Assembly: GCA_947164965.1 (NCBI GenBank)
Contig: CAMUYR010000005.1
Span: 62,001-126,000 of the forward strand
Length of the DNA: 64,000 nucleotides
Source: an uncultured Prevotella sp.
GTDB lineage: Bacteria; Bacteroidota; Bacteroidia; Bacteroidales; Bacteroidaceae
Direction: 5' to 3'
The number at the start of each line of letters is the position of its first letter. The stretch's first letter is position 1. The notes under the pieces are model-generated. The model did not search any database, had not been told where the DNA came from, and saw only the letters and a list, made by a program, of their open reading frames with translations. Below, piece after piece: positions 1 through 15,000 of this stretch. The translations under genes were made by a program, and so were the position numbers.

Positions 1-3000
1 GATAGCCTTACGCTGAAGGATTATATGGATGCTCCGCAGCTCTTTGCCGCTTATCCTGAGCTGAAGGATGTCAAGGTTTCCCTTGCTCCTATGCCAGAGG
101 GTAAGGGTGGCAGTCTTGTGACTACTGAGGACTGGTTAGGCTTATCTGTCAACCAGAGCATCCAACTGAATGCTGAAACGATGACTTTGGCCCGTGACAG
201 CTACAGTATCTCTGCCCGTCAGAAGATTATTGACGCCTTCGACCATGAGGTGCAGCATGCTATTCAACAGGTTGAAGGTTTTGCACAAGGTGGCAGTCCC
301 GGCCAGCGTGTGATGTTGGAGGGTATTGCCTTGCAGCATGCCAAGGATGAGCTTGATACCATCCTTAGCAATCCCGACTATAAGGCTTGGCAGGAAGCCG
401 ATAAGAACTATCGCATTGCTTCCGACAAGCTCCAGGCTGTCTTGCAGCATGAGAACCGCAACTATGACGCCTTGGTACGTCTCACGGATGCTGAGAATGC
501 TGCCAAGCGTGAAGCCTATATGCTCTATAGTGTAGAGGTCAAGCATATGGATCAGCGTGCCGCTGTCCTTCGTGATCAGATAGAGAATGGTCTTGTTCTG
601 ACTTATGATGACTATCATAGGCTTGCTGGTGAGACCGAGGCCCGTGATGTCGTGCTTCGCAGGGGTCTGACCGATGAGCAGCGTCGTCAGACGCTTGCTT
701 CTGAGACCGAGGATGTTCCGAGGGATCAGCAGATAGTCACTTACGACAAGAGCCTGTTGGCTGCCAGCATGAGCAGGGAGGCTACTGTTATAGGCATGAG
801 TGATGCAGGTTATATGAACAGTCTTGCTTTGCAGCAGGCTGTCGAAGACCTTGCGGTCTCAGGCAATAAGGTTATTGCCGGTTATGAAGACCCAGAAACA
901 GGTGAGTATGTCTTTGTCGGCAATTCCGCTGACGTTCTCAGCCGTTATAAAGGCTCTTTCGGCAAGCTGCTGCATGGTGATGACATGTCTCGCTCTTCTG
1001 AGTTTAGAGTGCCAAGAAAGGACGGCAAGGACAGTGATAAGTTTGACATTCTCACTGCCAACCTCCTTCCAAAGGGCTATCGCTTTGCCGTCATCACCAA
1101 GGATAGGGTTCAGGAACTGTTGGCCCATCCTGAGTTGGCTACCGTTAAAACTCCTGTGAAAGATAAGTCTTCTGAGGAAGGCAAGATAGCTACGACTATT
1201 GCCATGCCGAAGGTCACCAGTGCCGTTCAGCTTGATCTTTTTGCCGACGGTCTTGCTGATGACAGTCAGCAGGAGCAGGCTCCAGTCTCTCGCGACCTCA
1301 GTCAGATCAGCTTGCCTGCCTTGGCTGATGGTGAGCATTGTTATGTCGAGCGAAAGTACACCGAGACAGGTGCTTTCAGCTTTGTCGCAGGTGACCACGT
1401 GGAGTCTTCTGCCGATGTCGCCTATATTTTCAAGTCTCTTGCCGATAAGTCTGTTGAAAACAGCTTCATTTGCATGGTCAAGGATGGTGTGCCTACTGTT
1501 ATTCATTTAGGCATTGGTTCTTCCGTTGCTGTCATGGCACCCATTGAGCAGGCTTTGGTTGCTTATGCAGAGCTGAAGCCGGAAAAGGTATGGTTCATCC
1601 ACAACCATCCTTCTGGTAGCTTGAAGGTCAGCCGTGAGGATATCGGTTTGCAGAAGCGTATGGTCAACATCTTCGGTGGTGCTACCCAGCCTGGTATTAT
1701 CATCAATACTACCAGCGGTAAGTTTGTCACCTATACCAGTGAGGCCGAGACCCTTGGTGAGGAGCAGATTACCGCTCTTGCTGGTAGCGACAATCCTGTC
1801 AAGGTCTGGTCTTTCGACCGTCAGGTCTTCTCTAAGGATTGGAACCCGCAGGAGTCTTACCAGGCTTCTACGGCTTCCCGTGTTGCTGCCTTTGTCAGCA
1901 GCCACCGTTACGGTGACCGTGATAAGCTCAATCTGCTTATTACCAACCATAACAACAATGTTACGGGTAATGTTTTCCTGCCTTGGACAGACATCAAGGA
2001 GGCTTGTACGCCTGATGGTGTCTCTCTCATTGCCCGTTATGTTCAGCAGATGGGCGGTACTGGCTGTTTCCTTTATGGCAGTGACAATGCCATGATCAAG
2101 AGAGAAACCAAGTCCCTGAACTACCTCTCTGCCCATCTGAACCAGTATAGTGTCATCCTCCGTGATGTGATGTCCGTTGTTGATGAGAATTACTATAGTG
2201 CTCACGAGCAGGGTATTCTTACCCCTTATGCCAGTGAGCGTAGTGTTGTGAAAGATGCAGTCTTTGAGGAACACGCTGTTTCACCAAAGACTTTCAAGTC
2301 TGGTGATATCATTATCACCCTGCCCGATTCTACCGGTGCCCGTAAGATTGGTCGTGTAGATAAGGTTGATGGCCAGTTGCTGCATTATACTGTCAGCAAC
2401 GGATATATCATGGTCGGTCAGTCCCAGTATTTGGATATGGCTACTGACTGGCGGTTGGCTACTGATGAAGAGCAGCAGGCTTTCCTTGATGAGGAAAAGC
2501 GTGTCCTTGCTACTGAGTCCGGTCAGGAGCAGCAGCGTCGCCAGAGCCAGTCCTCTGTTTCTCCTCGTCGTCTCACTGCTGAAGACCGTGAGGCTGGCAG
2601 TGCTATGGTTGATCACCTGCAGGCCATGGGTATCACGGTTTCTACGGATAGCCGTGAGAACCGTCGTGTCCTGAAGGATGCCCAGAAGGACCAGAGTGAG
2701 GCCGGTAAGGTGCGTCATTTCAAGACTGAGCAGGGCGATAGCTATGGCTTCGCCTATAAGGGTAAGATTCATCTTGACCTTCGTAAGATTGATGCCGAGC
2801 TGCCGCTTCATGAGTATGCCCATCTGTGGTGTGAGGCCCTGCGTCGTATCAATCCCGATAACTGGAACAGTGTCGTTACAATGATGAAGCAGGATGCCGA
2901 CACATGGCAGTTTGTCAAGTCTGCTTATCCTGAGCTGACTGATGATAACGATCTCGCAGAGGAGGTTATCGCCCATTATAGCGGTAAGCGCGGTGCCCAG

Positions 3001-6000
3001 AAGCTCCAGGCTGAGTTGGAGCGTATGACGCCGAGGGATGCTGATTACAGCAGCCGTTGGGGTAATATTTACCAGAATGTTGCCAAGGCTGTTCAGGACT
3101 TCTGGAAGCATATCGGTGACTCCTTGAACTTCCATTACGAGAGCAAGGAGGATATTGCCGACCAGATTTTGAATGACTTCGCCAAGCAGGTGAACCCTGT
3201 CCAGAAGGTTGAGAAATGGCTTGCAGCCCGTGATAAGGAGTATGCCGCTGCCGTTGAAGCAGGCGACATCGATAAGGCTCGCGACATGTTCTGGGAAGCT
3301 CTCCATGAGAATGTAGGTAATGGTATCACGCCGTTTATGGCCGTTGACGGCTACCGTGGTAAGCTTGATCAGCTTGCACATGCCGTCAAGGAGTTGGATA
3401 ATACCGATGCCATCATCAAGGCTGCCGACTTGATGGCTCCTTTCGTCCGTGCTGGTATGGTTCTTGTGCCTGCCCCAAGTCATACTGGTAAGGCTACTGA
3501 TATGAAGGATCTTGCTTGGGCTATCTCTCGTCGCTCTGGTGCGCCCGTTGCCGACGTTTTGGTCAGTGATTCCAGAGAGAGTCAGTATGAATATAAGTAT
3601 GCCCATGATGGTAAGGCCATGCCTGCCGATGCTCTTGGCATCCGTATGGAGGGTGAGCTTCCTGCTGACCGTCTGCCTGTTGTCATTGACAATGTCGTAC
3701 ATAGCGGTAATACCGCCGAGGCTTGTATCAAGGCTCTTGGTGGCGGTGTCGTGCTGGCTTTGGCCAGTGCCGTTTCTCAGGAGAAGCATGTCGCCTCCCT
3801 GAAGAGCCTTGCCCCTGTTGTCTATGACAAGGAAGGCAAGCTTATTCCGCTCTCTGAGCGTTTTGAGTTCAAGAACAAGTATCTTGGCCGCGTCATGAAC
3901 TATAAGGATATTCAGGAGATGTTGTCTGCTGTCGATGATCAGCCCGTCAGGGTTATCGGTGTCGGTAAGCGTATGGAGATACTTACCAAGGAGGCTATTA
4001 CTTCTGTTGACAATCCCCGTGTAGGTTATTCTAAAATGATTACCGACGGTAAGGATGCAGCAGGCAGTGAGCACCTGGAGCGTAACATCTTCTATGATGG
4101 CCGTCCCCTTGGTGCTGTCATGGCTGAAGTTGACCCGCAGGGTAAGGCTACTGTGTCCTATCTCCTTGATGTCCGCGTCCATCCGTTCGATATGGCCGAG
4201 AATGCCTGGGAAGGTATCGATGGCATGGAGTTGGATGAGGATTACGACTACGGCTGCATTCGCTTCGATGATGAAGCAACGATGGTTGCTTTCTACGAGT
4301 CCCATCGGGAGGAGATAGACTACCGTAACAGCCGTTACGACAATATTCAGGACACAGCATCCAATAAGGGTCAGGCTGCTGCCGAGACCCTGTCTCTGAA
4401 TATTCCAGTTCAGTATATCTTTAAGCCTGTTCCTCCCATGCAGGAATGGGTGGATGTAGCTGTTGACAAGACTTTCCTGAGCCGACCCCAAGAGGAGCAG
4501 GAGCGTTTGCGTTACCGCCAGGGCGAGACTCTGGAGGAGTATAAGAACCGTAACCAGCTCTATTGGGGTCATCCAGACTTCGCCTTGTATTTCTGGCAGA
4601 AGTATGCCGACCGTCAGGATGAGGTCAAGGCTATCCTTGGTGATGGTCTTACTGATGACAACTATCAGGATGTCATCCAGAAGATTGCCCGTCTTGTTGA
4701 CTCCAAGATTGAGGGTTACGAGATCCGCTCCTTGCTCAACTACAATAAGATGACGGAGCCTGTCCGCTTCCATGAAGTCTATGAGCAGGCTTTTGAACAG
4801 CGTCTGAAGGAGTACCGCGACCATCCTGTTCTGAAAGAGGTGCAGGGCCTGAAGGGCTACTCTGTTGATGAAATCAAGGAACTTGTCCGTAACCATATTG
4901 AGGACAATTATGGTGAGCTGTTCATGGATGACGGCTTTGTCATCAAGGAGATTACGATTATCGGAAGCCGCTCCCGTGGAGAGGCCCGTGAAGATAGTGA
5001 CCTCGACATCCTCCTGGAGTATGGCGGTACCGACATGAAAGAGGATGCAATGTTCAACATCCTCAATTACGAGCCTTTGGAGATTGAAGGTATCAAAGTT
5101 GACATCAATCCCATCTGTGAGCACTATTCCCTGAATACTGCCGACTGGCTGGCTCGTGATGCCATGTGGCGTGAGGAAGATTTGAAGAAACAACATAATA
5201 AGATCAAGAATATGGATATCAATGAGAATTTACAACAGTTACTCGCAGAGGTGATGCCTCGCGAGGGCATGCGCTATGATTTCGGCGCAGGATTTGTTGC
5301 TGACGACCTTGACCATCGTGTCACTAAGGATGAGCTGCTTGTAAAGACAGTGAAGAATACCGGAAACGGTTATCTTGCCGGTGAGGATATCGAGGGTTAT
5401 TTGAACCTCGGTCGCCTGTCTGTCAACGAGCAGAACTTCATCTACAAGCTCATCCGTGAGAAGCAACTTGCAGAGCTGATTGGTGAGGGTCGCCAGATGG
5501 ATTGGAATGGCCTTGGTGTCGGTTTCGACCAGAACCCCGACACTGGAAACTTCAAGGAGGCCCATCTTCGTATGCTGTCTGTCGAGAACGGTCAGCTTGT
5601 CTTCGATGGCACCATTACCGATGGTGACCATGTCGGTGAGGAGCCGCTTAATTTCATCAATCTGTCTGCCGACGGTATGGAGCGTATCTACAATGCCGTC
5701 CAGGAGGCTGTCAGTGAGAACAAGCAGGTTGTCAGTGACCTTGCAGCCCTCTATCAGACTGTCTTCCAGAAGGCTGTTGCCCTGAAGCCGCAGATTGACA
5801 CCCCTTCCGCTCTCTATGATGAGCTGAACGGTCTCTCCGCTCCTATCGAGCAGGGTGCTGCCGTCTCTTTGAAGGACTTTGCCGAGCAAGGAATGAAGGC
5901 CTTCAGTGCCGGTGATGCAGAGCATCAGCAGCTCAATGAGCTGACACAGGGTGGCTATCAGCGTTTCCTTGAAGATGTTCAAGGTCTTCGTGACGATCAG

Positions 6001-9000
6001 GTTAGCACGCTTGCCGCTTTGATGCAAGACCGCCGTGCTGCCTATAGCGTCACTGCCCTTGACAGTCTGTTGACTGGCACTATCCAGTACTATAACGACA
6101 ATCTTCCCAATGATGCTGTTGGTAATGACCTTATCGGCTTGCTGGGTGTCAACAACGGCAAGGATCTGATGGCTTGGGTCAACAATGGTGTTTCCAATCC
6201 CGGTGAGCGTCTGCAGCAGTTGAAGGAAGCCCTGGCTACCGTATCACTGTATGATGCTGACCGCCTTGTCCAGGCCAAGCGCCAGCGTGACAATCTCCCT
6301 GAGCGTATGGCCGAGGAGATTCGTCTGGCTCCCAAGACCCTCTTGGAAGGTCATTATGCCATGCTCATGAGTTATTATATGAATAACTTTGCTTTGCTCA
6401 GCACTGCTGAGAAGGCCGTCTTCCAGCGTCTTGACCGTGTAGAGACTCCCGATCAGCTCTCTCAGTGGGCCAGTGGTGTGCTGACAGGCACAACCCTTGC
6501 CGACCTTGCCGGTATTCCCGACTCTATCCGTGATGAAGTCTCCGCACTGGCTTATGACATTGCCGAGACCAACGATGAGGATATGACGAAGGTCATCGAG
6601 GGTCTTCATGGAATCGGTGTTGTCAATGACATGCACCTTGATGTGCTTGTCAAGGAAGTCAACCGTATGCGTCAGCAGGCTCCCGATGAAGTCACCCTGT
6701 TCAAGTCTGACGGTATGCTTACCGCTATCGGTGAGGATGCCTCTAAGGTCGTTCAGATGACTGGCTGGCCTGCCAGCCTCGTGAAGTATGGTCCTAACGA
6801 GTTCGCCCAGGTTCTGCATGTCAACAGTGACGGCTTCGACGTCCTCTCTGAGAAGGATCTGAATATCCGCGTGGTGTCTTCGCCTGTCAGCATGCGTCCT
6901 GTCATGGCCCAGTCCATGAACGACACTCTTTTTGCGTTAGAGACCATTGACTATAGTATCAGCATTGCACAGAAAGAACCTGTCCTCGTCGAAACCGATG
7001 GAAGTCTTCAGATTGGAAATTTCAAGGCTAAGACCCTTGACTTCCATCCTACGGGTCTTGATGCCATCGCCGAGGACGGCGAGAAACTGGTGATTCGCGA
7101 TATCCCCAAGAAGTACTTCCATCCGGAAGGTACGCTGGTTGTCGCCGACTATATCAATGGTCACAGAGAGACTATTGAGAATGCGCTGGCCATTGCCCAG
7201 CCTCTTGATTTCGAGCCTTACGACTCTCCCGATGAGGTACCCACGGTCTATGAGGAGTATAACCTGCTGAAACAGGTTCATCCTGATGAGGTACTGTTGT
7301 TCCGTCAGAAGGGCTTTGTTGAAGCCTTCGGTGAGGATGCGGAGCGTCTGAGCAAGGCTCTTGGCTTGCCGCTTTACGAGCGTCATCTTGACAATGCCAA
7401 TATCCGCTTTGCCATGATGAATGCCAATGATTATATGTCAGTGGCCGGTGATGCTGCCCTGGATGTCTATATAGCCATGCCGGAGGCTGCCGATACCCGT
7501 CAGGCTATCAGTCAGAGCCTTGTGCGCATGCAGGAGCATATTGCCGCTGATGCTGCCAAGAAGGATATTGCTGCCGAGATCTACCCCACTGGTGAGGGTA
7601 AGTACAGTGTCCGTCTGGTCAACGCCCAGACGTTGCACCAGATCAGCAATGCCGTTGAGCTGACTGCTGATGAAGCAGCCCGCTATCAGATGATGGTCGG
7701 TCCTTCCGCTATGTCCCAGCGTGGCGACTTTGTCATGGAGATGGCCGACAAGTATTTCGGTGAGGTCATCCGCATGAGTCAGGATGAGCAGAAGTACGAG
7801 AACATGCGTCAGCTCTTGCAGCAGCGATATGATGAGTTCGTCGCCAAGCATGACGAGGAGCCGCTTTATGCCGAGGTAACCATCCGCTATAAGGATGACG
7901 GTTCCTCGCATAGTGACATCATCAAGCTCAGCAGTGATGTTGATGAGCGTGACGATGACAAGATTTTCTTCTATGTCGATGGCATCCAAGATTTATTGAG
8001 GCTCGTACAGGAAGACAACGGTGAAGACTTTGACCTTACCGATATCCAAGAGACGCAGTTCTATGCTAAGAGTCTCTATCTTGGCAATGAGGTTACTGTG
8101 ACCATTGACCAGCTTCAGGAAAAGGCTGTCAGCCTGTTCGGTCAGAATTTCGAGTTTGATTTTTGGAATCCAGACAAGCCTGGTACCAAGATTGACCGCT
8201 TTGATCTTGGCGGCATGCCTGACACCATTTCCATTGATAAATTGGAGATTAAGGACGGGCATCTGTCATTGTATTCTAATGATATCGCCAATGATGTTGA
8301 CTTGCAGGCTTTGGATGCTGCCGAGCTTGCGAAGGTTGATGCCGCTCTTGATGATGTCAAGGCTTACCTCGGCCTTGCCGCCAAGGAGCAGGAGCTTGTC
8401 AATCTCGTTGGCAAGGGACAGCAGTTCCAGCTCTCCGAGCCTATGGTCATCAATGTCGATGACTTTGTGGCCAAGGATGTCATTGACAGTGTCTCTGTTA
8501 AGGATGACGGCACTATCGAACTATTGGGCCGTCGTATCGACGAGCAGGGTGCTTCTGCCAGCTTCTCGCTGGAAGGCCGTGGCGAATATGACCTGTCAGA
8601 TATTGACAAGGTCCTGGATGCCGTCAAATGGGATTTGAATGGTAAGGACAGCCTTTCTCTGTTGCGTAGCAATATCAAGGAAGTTGTTTCCTCTTTGAAT
8701 ATTTCCGAGTATGGCACCCTCTCTATCCCTGAGAATTTCCAGCGTAGGACTCCTACGGGTGAGATGATCACCCATGTCGGTGTCTCTCAGGACGGCACGA
8801 TTATGGTTCCGGCTATGGTCAGTGACCTTTCCCAGATAGACGATGTGAACACGCTTCGTGACATCTATCAGGGTGTCGCTGCTGCTGCCTTGGTGCAGGA
8901 GATTGCCAATAAGCAGGCTTTCAAGTCTGACGATTACAGCATCAAGGTTCGCTTCCAGGAACCTTTTGCCATGAGGGATGCCTATAAGGAGATGCGTCAG

Positions 9001-12000
9001 GTTTCCAGCGTCTCTCTCTCCTATGCCAATGGTGACCTGATTATCTATCCGTCAGAGCCTGACGGTATGACCATTGCCATGGGTGACGCTGACTCGATGC
9101 GTCTGTTGCTCGATAAGGTGCGTGCTGAGCAGCCTGCTGTTCAGTTGCAGGCCGACCATGAGTCTGTTCATGTGCAGTCTGCAGATGATAAGGTTGACAT
9201 TTACCGTCGTGTTCATGGTTGGATGCATGACGATCCTGCCCTTCTCTACAGCAATACCGATGTTGACGTGTTCTTCTATGACAATAAGACGAACACCGTT
9301 GAGAATATCGACAACGAGGCCGGTATTGACGCCTATGAGAACCGTGACGGTTTCTTCCTTGTAAGAGCTGAGGATTATGACGAAGCATATCGTCAGCTTG
9401 CCGAGCATGACCAGGATCAGGGTTTTGCCGACCCGCTCTCTGCTGAGGAGATGAAGGTTCTTGACAAGCACATGGCGAATGTCAAGAATGCCCTCCGTGC
9501 TACGGACACCAGCAAGTCTTTGCTGGCTCATGAGCTGACAGGTATTCTCATTGACCTGAATGTCCATGATGCGAAGAATATCCGTGAGTACTTCAGTAAC
9601 CTCTTCAAGGATATCAACAAGGAGGATAAGAAGGATTTGCGTCAGCAGTGGGATGCCATTGAGGGTCTTGCCGGTGGCAGCCTGCGTCAGCTTGCCTGGG
9701 CTGTTGCCTACAGGATGAGTGACGAACAGATCCGCATGATGGCCTTCGACCAGCTTCTCGAAGACAATAAGGATGTTCTGGAGCGTCTGAAGAACAGTCC
9801 TATCGACCATAGTCAGGACAAGCCCTATCATATCACCATCGGTGAAGACAACCGTCCGGGTGGCGTGGAAGGTGAGTATCACCTCCAGTTTAAGCCCGAC
9901 ATCATGCGTGTCACCTTTGGTGAGCAGGAGGATATCGCTAAGGAGTTTGGTGGTACGATGCGTGTTACCAATGGCGAGGAATGGGCTGATTTCTATGATG
10001 AGTCTTCTGCTGTCAAGTTCGCCGAGAAGGTCATTGCTTTGAATGCCGATCGTATTGTTGCCTCGCGCGACCATGCCGCTGAGGAGCGTCGTGAACAGCT
10101 CCGTACCCTCTTGGGTGAGGTTATAGGCACTCATGGCCAGTCTATCGCCATCAATCCTACTGATATTGGTGATGGTGTCAAGGCTGTCTATCTTTCCAAC
10201 AATAACGGAACCATCCTTTATGATGGTGAGAAGAATGGTGAGGGTTTGGTTAATCGTATACTCGACATTGACCATCTTTCCATTGCTTCTGCCCAGTTCC
10301 TGATGAATAGCATCAACAGTGTTCAGCAGAAGAAGCAGGAAAGTTATCTCCAGCCGCTCACTGTCGAGCAGTGGAAGGTCATGTCAGAGATAGGCTATCC
10401 CTATGCTCCAGGCAATGCCAAGGAGCATGATAATGCGCCTGTTCCTGAGATGATTTACTGGCGCTATGTTGCCGGTATGTTCTCGATGGATGATGTGGTA
10501 CGTTCCTTCAGCACCACCGGTTATACCGTTGGTGAGAATGCCGAGCGTTCCCGTGAGATTCTTGCCGAGCTTAACGAGAAGTATCACAAGCTCGATGGTG
10601 ACCTGAAGCCTATGGCTGCCAGGGAGCCTGCCCGTGAGAACGGCTCGTTCTCTGTTGAGGAGATTTTGAACCATGATGATAAGTTCCGCTATCAGCTCCT
10701 CAGTCGCATGCAGTCCGATGTCAAGTATTTCCTTGGCAACGGCAACCGTCACGTGCCCGACTTGTGGGCCGGTGATGTCGATAAGCATATCGACCTGATG
10801 TTCAAGTTGTGGGATTCCTTCAAGGAAAAGCCCGAATGGCTGAGCCGTGAGGAGATTGCCGCTTATGCTGAGCAGATGCGCCAGCCTGCCGATGTTGTGC
10901 AGCTTCGTCAGCTCAATAAGGAGTTGAAGGACATCCTCAAAGGTGCCGGTCTGGAGTATTCTCCGCTTGCTGAGAAGCTTGATATTACGTTAAAGCCAAT
11001 TCTTGGCAATTCAGATGATCAGCACTTGCATTATGCCAGCTTCGATGAAGAGCGCATCCACCTCTATGAGACCTATGAGGATGCCTTGGATCTTCGTAAC
11101 TATGAAATTATCGAAGAGCTGAGTCCTGAAAACCAGCTTAAACTGGTGAAGGGTCTTGTTGACTATTATCGTAATGAGAATAACAATGTCACTCTGCATG
11201 TTGACACCCAGCAGGTTCCGAGCTATGCCCTCTCTGCCATCATCAATGGCGATTTCAGTGGTATCGACTCAGAGGAGGATGCTCAGAACATCCGCGACTT
11301 CATGGAGCGTAAGGCTTATGAAGGTGCTGTCTTCAGCGTCCGTGAGGAGCATCCGTCCTTCACCAGCAGTCCTGCCTTCGGTCTGCCGACTGATTGTGTG
11401 GCTGTCGACATCCTGCGTACAGGTACTATCAAGCAGTTCCGTGAGGAGCATCTGGAGGCTTCCCGCAACCTGCCGTTCCCGGAGGTTGTCGAGGATGCCC
11501 GTGTCCGTCTTGACCATGCCTTGCAGGTTGCCCCGTTAGAGGTTGGTAAGGAGATGCACATCCCCGGCAATACTCATTTTGCCGTCAAGGACTACGACTG
11601 GTTCAACCTTCAGGAGCATATCAAGAATGGTGGAGGCATACCCCATGCCTATGCTTTGGTCAATGACCAAGAGAAGGGCCTTGGTTTCTTGATGGGTCGT
11701 GACGCTATCTTCACGCCTGTTGACAAGCTCCGTCAGGAAGACCTTGCCAAGCTCGTCTATGGCTATCAGTCTGCCATGCTTTATGAGCTTGTGAAGGCCA
11801 ATGGTGCTATCCAGCTTGATGAGCCTGTGGAGTTCGTTCATACCACTGCCCTTGGAGAGAATATCCAGGGAGCCATCAAGGAGGTCAGCATCCATGATGA
11901 CGTCCTTCGTTTCGACGGCATCCGTCAGTGGCCTGATGGTCATACCGAGAGTCTGAAGGGCTATGGTATCTCTGACGGTGGTATGGAATCACTCTTTAAT

Positions 12001-15000
12001 AAGGTGTTAGCTATGAATCTTCAGAAGGAGCATGCTGCCGTTGTTGGTGTCGATGAGACCCATCCTTTGCTGAACCGCCGTTACACCCCTGAGCAGGTTC
12101 AGTATGTCGTTGCCGGTCTTGGCGAATACCTTCAGAACATCGTCAATGAGCGCTATAATACCAATGGTGACATCTACAGTACCGAGGTTCAGGAGGGTAT
12201 GAAGGAGTATCTTGTTTCAAGTACCAATACCGCTCAGGATGCAGCCTACGACATGATGGTTCGCGTCCTGAAGAAGGCAGACATCAACAAGCCTGGCATT
12301 CTTGCCAGCTGGGGTGTTGATAACATCGAGGCTACAGCAGAGATGATTTCTCTCGATGCAGTCAAGGCTGCCGAGAAGAATATGCCACAGGAGAGCCGTG
12401 AGCAGCTTTCCGAGCGTCTTTGGAGCAAGCTCAACGAGCTGCTTCCTGAGAATGGTGACATGCTGTTGTTAAAGCAGCCGTTTACCATTACTGAGGCCCA
12501 AGACCTTGCTAAAGGTCAGACTATTGATGTTTTCAACATCCGTCGTTCCCTTTCTCCTGAATACGATGCTGTCTGTGTCTTCGTTTGTGGCGACAACAAA
12601 GGTGGTGTCAACACCTATCGTCTGACTGCTGACGATCTCCATAAGGTAGAAGCTATTCTGGAGAATAAGGATTATACCCTTTCCTTAAAGAAAGATGAAG
12701 GTGTAGAGCCAGAGCTTCGTGAAGCGAGAGGCTATTTGATGGATGTTATTAGTCAGGCCCTTGCAGAGATGAACGGTCATATTGAGATTTCGCATACCGA
12801 GCTTCCGTCCGTTCCTATCAAGGGCGACTGGCAGGATGAAGGTAACGGCTATCCCTATATGGAAGTCATTAAGGGTGATAATAATGTCAGGGATGCCGTC
12901 TTCTATGATGTTCATGCAGAGGCATACCCCATTGATGAGGTTATCGGCCAGCTTGACTATGCCGATACCTATGCTCTTACTATCGCTGTCCGCGAGGCTC
13001 AGATTGCCAATCTCGTTGGCAAGGGTGATGAGATCAGCTTCGTCGATGGTCTTGCTGTCTCTCAGGATGACCAGAGTATTGATAAGGATTATATCGATCT
13101 GATTAAGTTCGACCAGGACGGTAAGCTCAACATCATCGGTCACCGTCAGGATGCCGATGGTAACATTGTCAATTTTGACCATGGTGACATGATGTATCTC
13201 GATGGTTATGATGACCTGCTGGCAGCTGTCAAGGATTTGCGTGAGCAGGAGGCCTTGGAAGAGGAAGACATAGAGAATGTCTCTGAGGATGCCGGTATCA
13301 CTTTCTCCGATGATGACCAGAAAGTCATCAAGGAGGCCGTTGCCACCTATCTCACTCAGTATAACAGCGATTACTACCAGTCCGACGTTGATGTTGCCGG
13401 ACGTGTCGCTGCTGCCGACCTTGCCTCATGGTCTGACGTGAAGCGTCTTGGCAGTGAGATTGCAGAAGACATCCTCCGTGATGCTGACAGCCGTGATCCT
13501 GAGATTCTGGACCGTTATCTACCGGAGGGCATGAATACGATTGCCCACGAGTCACAGCGTATCGGTTCCGACACGCTGGAGAAGGCGAAGGTTGCCCTGT
13601 TCAACCACGAGCATTATATCGCCGATAACGTGAAGTCCAGGATTGCCGAGGTCAACGCTATGTTGCCAGAGTATAACGCGCTTCGTCGTGCTGCCGACAA
13701 CAATTTCATGTTCAGCCATCCTACCTCTGTCTACTCTTTGCAGCAGAACCCGCGTGATCCCCAGCAGTTTGCCTTGATTGCTGTCAAGGATGGCAATGGC
13801 GAGTATGCCACCGCCTTCCTGGAGTTGCCGGAAGTCATGGCTAAGGTTGAGAAGATTGAGAATGATTTAATAACAGAATATCCACAACTTAAAGATTTTA
13901 CAGCTATGGAAGAGAACAAGCAAGAAGAGGTTGCTCAGCAGCAGGAAGCTCAGGAGCAGCAGGTGAACAACGAGCAGCAGGCTAAGCCTGCAGCTAAGAA
14001 GGGCTGGAATATCGACTACTCCAAGTACCAGATTCCAGAGGGTATGACTGTCGAGAAGGCCCAGGTCTTCAAGCTCACTACGGGAGCCAATGCCGGTAAG
14101 TATGCCGTCAGTGCCGTCATCAATGGTGAGCGTAAGACTCAGTCTATGTATAAGAATGATGTCGATGCCTATTTCAACAAGGATGACAACGGCGTCCGCA
14201 AGGCTACTGCCGAGCAGCTTGCCGTCAAGTATTTCGATCCCAACACTCTGAAGAAGTCCGTTCCTGTCAAGGAAGAGACACCTTCTGAGCAGCAGGAGCA
14301 GGCTGAAGGCCAGGCTCAGGAGCCTAAGAAGGCTGCTGGCGAGAAGAAAAATCCTTTCGCCAATATCGACTACTCCAAGTACCAGATTCCAGAGGGTATG
14401 ACTGTTGAGAAGGCTAATGTCTTCAAGCTCTCGCAGGGTCCGAATGCCGGTAAGTATGCCGTCTCTGCCCTTGTCAATGGCCAGCGTCAGCTTCGCGTTC
14501 TGTATAAGAACGACCTTGATGCTTACTTCCAGCGTGGCGAGAATGGTGAGCGTCGTGCTACCCTCGATCAGCTCATTGCCAAGTATTTCGGTAAGACTGC
14601 CGAGAGCATGGCTGTAGGTTCTGTTCAGGAAGCCGAGCATCTTGTCCAGGAGCAGCAGGAGGATAAGGATAAGAAGGCCAAGGCCGCTGCCGACAAGGCT
14701 CAGGAGGAGCAGAAGAAGCAGGAAGAGCAGAAGAAGGCTGAGGAAGCCAAGAAGAAGGAGGATAAGAAGTCCGTTCCTGTCTCTATCGTCCAGGCCCAGT
14801 TGATTACTGGCGCTCTTGTGGCTGCTGCCGCTGCTGATGGTGTCTTCATGAATAAGGATGGTAAGAAATCTCCTGATTTCGCATCCCGTGAGCACATGAC
14901 CATCAGCCCGTTCAATGCCATGATGATGGCTCTGCATTCCGATGCCAACGGTTTCAAGACCAACCAGTATGTCACCTTCGGTGATGCCTCCAGCAACGGC

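Noticed and set aside
2281-5196. 971-aa antisense ORF within the giant gene (and 13867-15705, 612 aa; 9052-10275, 407 aa)
   Set aside because: Shadow ORFs from codon-usage bias; composition (I/L/T-rich, no domains) is not protein-like, while the sense frame has clear motifs.
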